Source: JBBRLA01 sp038231615 (lineage in GTDB: Bacteria; Myxococcota_A; Polyangia; Palsa-1104; JAEUJZ01). From it: 11,850 nt of DNA. A model generated the notes under the pieces. The model was not told the origin of the DNA and ran no database searches. It saw nothing but the letters and a program-made list of their open reading frames with translations. Positions within the stretch are counted from its first letter, which is position 1. Each line of letters starts with the position of its first letter. The position numbers were made by a program, and so were the translations under genes. Shown here in pieces: positions 6,809 through 11,850 of this stretch. The stretch is taken from positions 1 through 11,850 of the forward strand of contig JBBRLA010000222.1 of NCBI GenBank assembly GCA_038231615.1, written 5' to 3'.

Positions 6809-6942
6809 GAGGGGGATCTCAGCCGCGTGGGCGGGAATTCAAGGGGCGATGACAAGAATTCTTTTCGATCTCTTTTGATGGGGGCAGGTGGGCCGGGGCC
6901 GTTGCGCCCGGGTGAAAATCGCGGTACCCCCAAGTGGGCGTG
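6809..6942. promoter_or_regulatory. Divergent intergenic region between the biosynthetic operon and sbcDC
   Basis: These 134 bases must carry the promoters for both directions unless sbcD is expressed from elsewhere. A patch around 6835-6880 is richer in A and T than its surroundings and contains two GAATTC hexamers (6835-6840 and 6856-6861), the second inside the perfect palindrome AAGAATTCTT (6854-6863). A TTGTCA resembling a -35 box lies on the minus strand at 6850-6855, but I see no matching -10 element. No clear promoter can be assigned on the plus strand. Confidence 0.5.
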
Positions 6943-8232
6943 ATGCGCATCCTCCATACCTCCGATTGGCACCTGGGCCAGACGCTGCACGAGGTCTCCC
7001 GGGAGTTCGAGCACCGCCGGTTTCTCTCCTGGCTGCTGGACACCCTCGTCGCACAGGAGGTGGACGCGCTGCTCATCACCGGCGACATCTTTGACTGCGC
7101 CAACCCGCCGCCCCAGGCGCAGCGCGCCTATTACGAGTTCCTCGCCCACTGCCGGGAGTGCCTGCCGGCCCTTTCCATCCTGGTGATCGGCGGAAACCAC
7201 GACTCTGCGGGGCGCCTGGATGCGCCGCGCAGCGTGTTGCGGGCGGTGGGGGTCACGGCGATCGGCGGCCTGCCGCTCTTGCCGGATGGCGAGGTGGATG
7301 CAGAGCAGGTGATCGTCCCCTTGCGGACGCGGGGCGGGCGGATCGGGGCGTGGGTGCTGGCGGTGCCCTTTTTGCGCCGGGCCGATCTGCCGATGCCGGC
7401 CCTGGCGGCGGCGGGGGCCCCGCACGACGGCGGCGAGATCGGCGCGCGTCTGATCGCCGGGGTGCGGGGGCTTTACCACGGCCTCTACGCGCGGGCGAAG
7501 GCGCTTCGGGAGCCGGGGCAGGCCATCCTGGCCACCGGCCATTGTTTTCTCTCCGGGGGTCAGGTCTCCGAAGAAAGCGAGCGGCAGATCCAGTTCGGCA
7601 ACCAGGCCCTGCCGATCGATGTCTTTCCCACCGACCTGGCCTACGTCGCCCTGGGCCACCTGCACTTCGCCCAGCCGGTCGGGGGTTTTGCTCACGTGCG
7701 CTATGCGGGATCGCCGATTCCGCTTTCTCTGGCGGAGAAAGACTACCAGCACCAGGTGGTGGTGCTGGACCTGGAGGGGGAACGCTTGGTGCGGGCACGG
7801 ACGCTGCTTATCCCCCGCTTCGTGCCGATGCAGACGGTGCCCGAGATGCACATGCCCCTGCCGATCGTCCTTTCTCACCTGCGCGCCCTGCCGCGGGTCC
7901 GGCCGGCGGATGCCCTGGATGAAGAGCGCCCTTATCTGGAGGTGCGGGTGCTGCGCGAACGGGACCTACCCCTGGCCGGCATGCGGGAGGAGATCGAACG
8001 GGCGCTCACCGGGGCCTGGGCGCGCCTTCTGCGCATCCACCTTATGGCCGGAGACCCCGAGGTGAAGCAGGCCCTGGGCGATCAGGTCCCCGGGCGCAAC
8101 CTGAAGGAGATCGATCCCGTCGAGGTGTTCCAGCGCTGCTACGAGCGCCAATTCGACGACGATGCGCCGGAGGAACTGATGGTGATCTTCCACGAACTGC
8201 TGGATTCGGTCCGTCAGGAGGCCGCAGCGTGA
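6943..8232 (+). CDS. sbcD: SbcD, nuclease subunit of the SbcCD (Mre11-Rad50-type) complex
   Basis: This 429-residue metallophosphoesterase is of the Mre11/SbcD family. Metal-binding motifs appear in the expected order: SDWH (Asp8, His10), GDIFD (Asp48), GGNHDS (Asn85, His86, Asp87), a GH at 199-200 and GHLH (His239, His241). The family forms a complex with SbcC that cuts DNA hairpins and protein-blocked or palindromic double-strand ends with manganese. The ATG at 6943 gives the standard MRILHTSDWHLG start; in-frame GTG codons at 6934 and 6940 are less likely. No strong Shine-Dalgarno precedes it. It overlaps sbcC by four bases and is transcribed away from the biosynthetic operon. Length is slightly above the 400 residues of E. 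coli SbcD. Identification is firm. Confidence 0.97.
   Translation: MRILHTSDWHLGQTLHEVSREFEHRRFLSWLLDTLVAQEVDALLITGDIFDCANPPPQAQRAYYEFLAHCRECLPALSILVIGGNHDSAGRLDAPRSVLRAVGVTAIGGLPLLPDGEVDAEQVIVPLRTRGGRIGAWVLAVPFLRRADLPMPALAAAGAPHDGGEIGARLIAGVRGLYHGLYARAKALREPGQAILATGHCFLSGGQVSEESERQIQFGNQALPIDVFPTDLAYVALGHLHFAQPVGGFAHVRYAGSPIPLSLAEKDYQHQVVVLDLEGERLVRARTLLIPRFVPMQTVPEMHMPLPIVLSHLRALPRVRPADALDEERPYLEVRVLRERDLPLAGMREEIERALTGAWARLLRIHLMAGDPEVKQALGDQVPGRNLKEIDPVEVFQRCYERQFDDDAPEELMVIFHELLDSVRQEAAA
8216..8221 (+). promoter_or_regulatory. Ribosome binding site of sbcC
   Basis: AGGAGG inside the end of sbcD, seven bases before the GTG at 8229. It confirms the GTG as the sbcC start and, with the GTGA overlap, indicates coupled translation of the two subunits. 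Confidence 0.85.
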
Positions 8233-11200
8233 AGATCCTGGCCATCCGGGGGGAGAACCTCGCCAGCCTGCCGCGCTTCGCGATGGAGCTGTCCGCCCCG
8301 CCCCTGGATGAGGCGGGGATCTTCCTCATCAGCGGCCCCACCGGCGCGGGAAAGAGCACCCTGCTCGACGCGCTGTGCCTGGCCCTCTACGATCAGACGC
8401 CTCGCCTGTCGGGCAGCCGCTCGGTGCTCATCGGCTATCCCGGCGAGATCGCCGACCTGCGCCTGTCCGCCACCGACCCCCGCTCGCTCCTGCGGCGAGG
8501 GGCGGTCGAGGCCTTCGCCCAGGTCGATTTTGCCTGCGAGAAAGGGCGCTTCCAGGCCACCTGGAGCGTGCGCAGGTCGCGGCAGCGCCCCGACGGCAGG
8601 GTGCAGGACCAGGAGCTGCGGCTGGTCGATCTTTTTACGGGGCGTGATGTAAGCAGTCACAAAAAAACCGAAACGCTTCATGAAATCGAGAAGTTGATCG
8701 GCCTGAACTTTCATCAGTTCTGCCGCTCGGTGCTGCTGGCCCAGGGGGAGTTCGCGCAGTTTCTCCGAGCCAAGGGAGATGAGCGGGCCGAGCTGCTGGA
8801 GAAGATGACCGGCACCGAGATCTATGGTGCTCTTTCGGTAAAATCCCATCTGCGGGCCCGCGAGGAGGCCGACCGGCTGGCAGTGCTGGAGCGCACCCAG
8901 GAGGCCTACCGCCTGCTGTCCCCGGAAGACCGGGCCGGGGTGATGGCCGAACGGGCCGTCTTGGCCGAGCGCCGCGCCGCGCTGGAGCGGCAGCTTGGCG
9001 ATCTGGTGCGGGATGCCGCCTGGCACGAGGAGCAGGGCCGGCTGCGGGCCGACCTGGCGGCGGCGGATGATGAGTTCTCCCGGGCCAGGGCGTCCTGGCA
9101 GGGGGCCGAGGAACGCACCGCGCGGCTGGCGTTGATCGAGCGGGCCCAGGCGCTAAGGCCGCTGCTGGATGCCGCCGATCGGATGGAGCAGGATCGCGTC
9201 GGTGCCGCGTCGTTCCTGGCGGAGGCGCTGGGCGGGCTGAACGCGGCCCGCGAGGAGGCGGCCCAGGTCGCCGAGGCGGAAGCCGGGGCACGGAAGATCC
9301 TGATCGCGGCGCAGAAGGCGCTACGGGACATCGAGCCGCTTCTGGTTGCGGCCCGCAAGCACGACGTCCAGCTTGAGGCGGCGGCGGTGCAGGCCGGCAA
9401 GGCTGCGGCCGACGCGGCGCTTTTAGAGCAGGCAGCCGGGGATGCGAGGATCCGGCTGGAGGCGCTTTCCACGGAGCATGGGGAGCAGCAGCGCCTGATC
9501 GAGCGCGCCGGTACCTGGCTGGAGCGCCACCGACGGGTCGAGCCGCTGCTGCCGCTGTTCAGCCGGGTGCCGCAGGAGCTTTCCGCGCTGGCGGTTGCTC
9601 TGGCGGAAGGGCAAGCCGCCACGGCGGAGGTCGAGCGGCTGGGGCCAAAGCGTCAGCAGGCCATCGACCTTTTGGCCCGGGATGAGGCGGCTGGCCGAGG
9701 CCCGGCGTTGCGTCAGCGGGAGCTTGCGGGCGAGCTGGAGGTGGCGCGGGCCCGCCTTTCCGACCACCTGACCTGGTCCCCCACGGACCAGACCCGGCGC
9801 GAACGGGAGCGACACCGCCGGGCCCTGGGCCATGTGGAGGCCCTGCTGGCCTGCATCGCCGAGTGCGGGCGGCTCCAAGGTCGCGAGCAGCAGAAACGCC
9901 TGCTTGCCGACGAGGCCGGGTTGCGGGCGGTGGAGCGGCGGGCCCAGGCAGGGGAGGCCCAGCAGCGCCTCGATCAGTTGCTGTCTGAACGGAAGGTCAG
10001 GGAGGTCGATCTGTCCCTGGCCCGGGCGGCGCAGGACCTTTTTGCCCGCCGCGCGGACCTGCTTCATGAGGGGAAGCCATGCCCCCTTTGTGGTGCCGTC
10101 GAGCATCCCGCCGCGGGGGAACGCAGCCCCGAGAGCCGCCTGATCGGGGGCCTTTCTGCCGAGTGCGATCGCCTGGCCGCCGCCATCGACGCGCAGCGCC
10201 GGACGCAGGCCGCGCTGGCCCAGGAGGGCCACGCGCAGGAGCGTGTCGCCGAGCAGGCCCATGCCGATCAGGGCGAAGCCACCCAGGAACTGCAACAGAA
10301 GTGCCCGGAGTTCGCCGCCACCGCCGGGGCCCTGGGCGCGGAGTGGCCCGCGGAGGACCGGCTTCCCGATGACCCCCTGGCCAAGGACGCCGCCGGCTTG
10401 CTGAGGGGACTGCGCGAGCGATTGACCACGGAGATCGCCGCCCTGTCTCACCGCGAGGAGGAGGCCGCCGCCCTTCAGGCCCGGCGAGAGGCCGCGCAGC
10501 GCGCCCTGGACGTGTGCGCCGCGGAGGTCGAGCGCCTGTCCCGCAGCCTGGAGCAACGCCGCGTCGCCTTGGCGGAGATCGAACGGAACCTGGCACAGCA
10601 GGTGGACCTGCGGGCCCGGCGCGGCGAGGATGCCGCCAGGCTTCGGGAGACCCTGGAGGCGCCGCTGCATTTCTTCCCCCCCTGGGAGGCCCCGCTGGTC
10701 GCCGATGCCCCGGGGTTTATCCGGGCGCTGAAGGCCGAGGTGACCACCTTCCGTTCGGCCACGGAGAAGAAGGACGAGGCGGCACGGAAGCTGATCTCCC
10801 TTTACACCTCCCTGGCAGTGGCCTCGGCGGAGCGCGACCGGCGCGAGGGGGAGCTGCGCACCCAGGGGCTGGCCCGGGATGAAGCGTTGACCTCCCTTTC
10901 GGCGCTGCGTGGCGAGCGGGCAAAGCTCTTTCAGGGCCGGCCCGCGGACGGGGTGGAGCAGGAGGCCAAGGCCGCCCTGTCTCGGGCCGAGCAGGCGGAA
11001 AGAGAGGCCCATGTCCTGGTGTCCGCGGCCACGGCGGCCCTGGCGGCGGCGACGGAGCGGGAGGGGGCGGCGCGGCGGGCGGCCATAAGCACCGATACGG
11101 CGGCCGGGGAGGCCAGGGTCGCGCTCGAAGCGGGTCTTTTCGGCATGGCGCTGGCCGGCGCGGACGAATTGCGCCGTCTACTCTCGGTGGACCCGGCGGC

Positions 11201-11850
11201 CCGGAGCGCCCTGCGTCGCGCGCTGGAGGAGTGCCGCGATGGACTGACCCGGGCGGAGGCGGCCCTGATCGAGCGACAGCGGCGCGTCGCGGAGCACCAG
11301 GGCCGGGGCGTCCCGGCGCTTTCGCCCGAGGCGATTGCCCAGGCGGCGGCGGGCGTACGGGGGGTGCTGGGCGAGGCCGCCGAACAGGCGGGGGTGCTGG
11401 GGGCCCGCCTTTCGGAAGACGAGCGGGGGCGCCTGGCCCTGCGGGACCTTTTGCCTCAGATCGAGCGTCAGAAAACGGTGGCCCATGACTTCGAACAGGT
11501 CAGCCTGCTCATCGGCTCGGCCGACGGCAAGAAGTTTCGCAAGTTCGCGCAAGGGCTGACCCTGGACTCGCTGCTCCAGCATGCCAACGCCCGCCTGCGC
11601 CAGCTCCAACCACGGTATTCTCTGGAGCGCATCCCCAGCTACGACATGGACTTGCAGATCATCGATCATGACATGGGCGATGAGGTCCGTGGCTGCACCA
11701 CCCTTTCCGGGGGCGAAACCTTCCTGGTCTCCCTGGCCCTGGCCCTGGGCCTGTCCTCGCTTTCCGCCCGTGACGTCCGCGTCGAGTCCCTCTTCATCGA
11801 CGAGGGCTTCGGCACGCTGGACAGCGAATCCCTGGACGTGGCCCTTTCTA
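8229..11850 (+). CDS. sbcC: SbcC, ATPase subunit of the SbcCD complex (3' end outside window)
   Basis: The frame is open from the GTG at 8229 to the window edge, at least 1207 codons; I read it through by eye and found no stop. The N-terminal ATPase half has Walker A GPTGAGKST (36-44) and the Q-loop region LLAQGEFAQFL followed by RAELLEKMTGTEIY. A very long Ala/Glu/Arg/Leu-rich coiled coil follows, broken by the zinc-hook motif CPLCG (Cys618, Cys621), where two SbcC molecules join. The C-terminal ATPase half has the ABC signature LSGGE (1159-1163) and Walker B LFIDE (1188-1192), then GFGTLDSE. Only the last few dozen residues are missing. SbcC uses ATP to open and close the complex around DNA so that SbcD can cut hairpins and blocked ends. 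The protein is longer than E. coli SbcC (1048 residues), with the extra length in the coiled coil. A short A/T-richer stretch lies at about 8628-8710. Confidence 0.97.
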   Translation, partial: MKILAIRGENLASLPRFAMELSAPPLDEAGIFLISGPTGAGKSTLLDALCLALYDQTPRLSGSRSVLIGYPGEIADLRLSATDPRSLLRRGAVEAFAQVDFACEKGRFQATWSVRRSRQRPDGRVQDQELRLVDLFTGRDVSSHKKTETLHEIEKLIGLNFHQFCRSVLLAQGEFAQFLRAKGDERAELLEKMTGTEIYGALSVKSHLRAREEADRLAVLERTQEAYRLLSPEDRAGVMAERAVLAERRAALERQLGDLVRDAAWHEEQGRLRADLAAADDEFSRARASWQGAEERTARLALIERAQALRPLLDAADRMEQDRVGAASFLAEALGGLNAAREEAAQVAEAEAGARKILIAAQKALRDIEPLLVAARKHDVQLEAAAVQAGKAAADAALLEQAAGDARIRLEALSTEHGEQQRLIERAGTWLERHRRVEPLLPLFSRVPQELSALAVALAEGQAATAEVERLGPKRQQAIDLLARDEAAGRGPALRQRELAGELEVARARLSDHLTWSPTDQTRRERERHRRALGHVEALLACIAECGRLQGREQQKRLLADEAGLRAVERRAQAGEAQQRLDQLLSERKVREVDLSLARAAQDLFARRADLLHEGKPCPLCGAVEHPAAGERSPESRLIGGLSAECDRLAAAIDAQRRTQAALAQEGHAQERVAEQAHADQGEATQELQQKCPEFAATAGALGAEWPAEDRLPDDPLAKDAAGLLRGLRERLTTEIAALSHREEEAAALQARREAAQRALDVCAAEVERLSRSLEQRRVALAEIERNLAQQVDLRARRGEDAARLRETLEAPLHFFPPWEAPLVADAPGFIRALKAEVTTFRSATEKKDEAARKLISLYTSLAVASAERDRREGELRTQGLARDEALTSLSALRGERAKLFQGRPADGVEQEAKAALSRAEQAEREAHVLVSAATAALAAATEREGAARRAAISTDTAAGEARVALEAGLFGMALAGADELRRLLSVDPAARSALRRALEECRDGLTRAEAALIERQRRVAEHQGRGVPALSPEAIAQAAAGVRGVLGEAAEQAGVLGARLSEDERGRLALRDLLPQIERQKTVAHDFEQVSLLIGSADGKKFRKFAQGLTLDSLLQHANARLRQLQPRYSLERIPSYDMDLQIIDHDMGDEVRGCTTLSGGETFLVSLALALGLSSLSARDVRVESLFIDEGFGTLDSESLDVALS

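Noticed and set aside
7253..7878. Minus-strand open frames opposite sbcD
   Set aside because: The sbcD frame holds all five phosphoesterase motifs. The opposite frames are Pro/Arg-rich with no family signal.
8658..8669. Programmed frameshift site at the A7 run in sbcC
   Set aside because: The run is not in the X-XXY-YYZ phase of a classical slippery heptamer, the zero frame continues intact to the window end and no downstream structure was evident.
9423..11012. Long open frame on the minus strand opposite sbcC
   Set aside because: The sbcC frame is open throughout with all SbcC motifs. The antisense peptide is Gly/Leu/Pro/Arg-rich without motifs, as expected for a GC-rich shadow.
186..11850. 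SbcCD and the neighbouring operon as one anti-phage or DNA-modification system
   Set aside because: The two units are divergent and separated by an intergenic region. SbcCD is a widespread housekeeping repair complex, and the operon enzymes show amide, acyl and methyl-transfer chemistry without nucleic-acid-binding domains. Proximity alone does not support a joint system.

Overview
The window is about 11.9 kb of clearly high-GC bacterial DNA. Real genes favour G or C at third codon positions, and GTG starts and overlapping stop/start codons are common. Protein styles (SbcC/SbcD, AsnB, AMP-ligase) suggest a proteobacterium or a related group such as Desulfobacterota. The sequence does not allow a firmer placement. 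No rRNA, tRNA, CRISPR array, insertion sequence or phage gene was seen, and no gene-free stretch exceeds 300 bases.

Layout. (1) Positions 2-145 (+) hold the C-terminal end of an unidentified protein. (2) Positions 186-6808 (-) form one compact six-gene operon. In transcription order it encodes a glutamine-hydrolysing asparagine-synthetase-like amidotransferase (4856-6808), an acyl/peptidyl carrier protein (4577-4828), a NAD-synthetase-like ATP-pyrophosphatase (3579-4580), a two-lobed GNAT-like acyltransferase (2500-3579), an AMP-forming acyl/aminoacyl ligase (881-2449) and a short HemK/PrmC-like SAM methyltransferase (186-884). Most junctions overlap or nearly touch. The exception is the 50-nt gap between the GNAT and the ligase, which holds two hairpins. 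(3) A 134-bp divergent intergenic region follows. (4) On the + strand come sbcD (6943-8232) and sbcC (8229 to beyond the window end), the SbcCD/Mre11-Rad50-type nuclease, coupled through a GTGA overlap and a strong ribosome binding site.

How the minus-strand genes may work together (inference): the ligase would load a carboxylic or amino acid onto the carrier protein as a thioester. The AsnB-like and NadE-like enzymes would activate carboxylates as adenylates and convert them to amides. The GNAT would transfer the carrier-bound or CoA-bound acyl group to an amine, and the HemK-like enzyme would methylate a nitrogen. No NRPS or PKS module, glycosyltransferase or transporter is visible, so the product is unknown. 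A small amidated metabolite or a modification of a surface sugar are both reasonable. The set resembles carrier-protein/ligase/amidotransferase groups found in exosortase and surface-polysaccharide loci. This operon is the best candidate here for an undescribed pathway. SbcCD is a housekeeping neighbour with no evident functional link.
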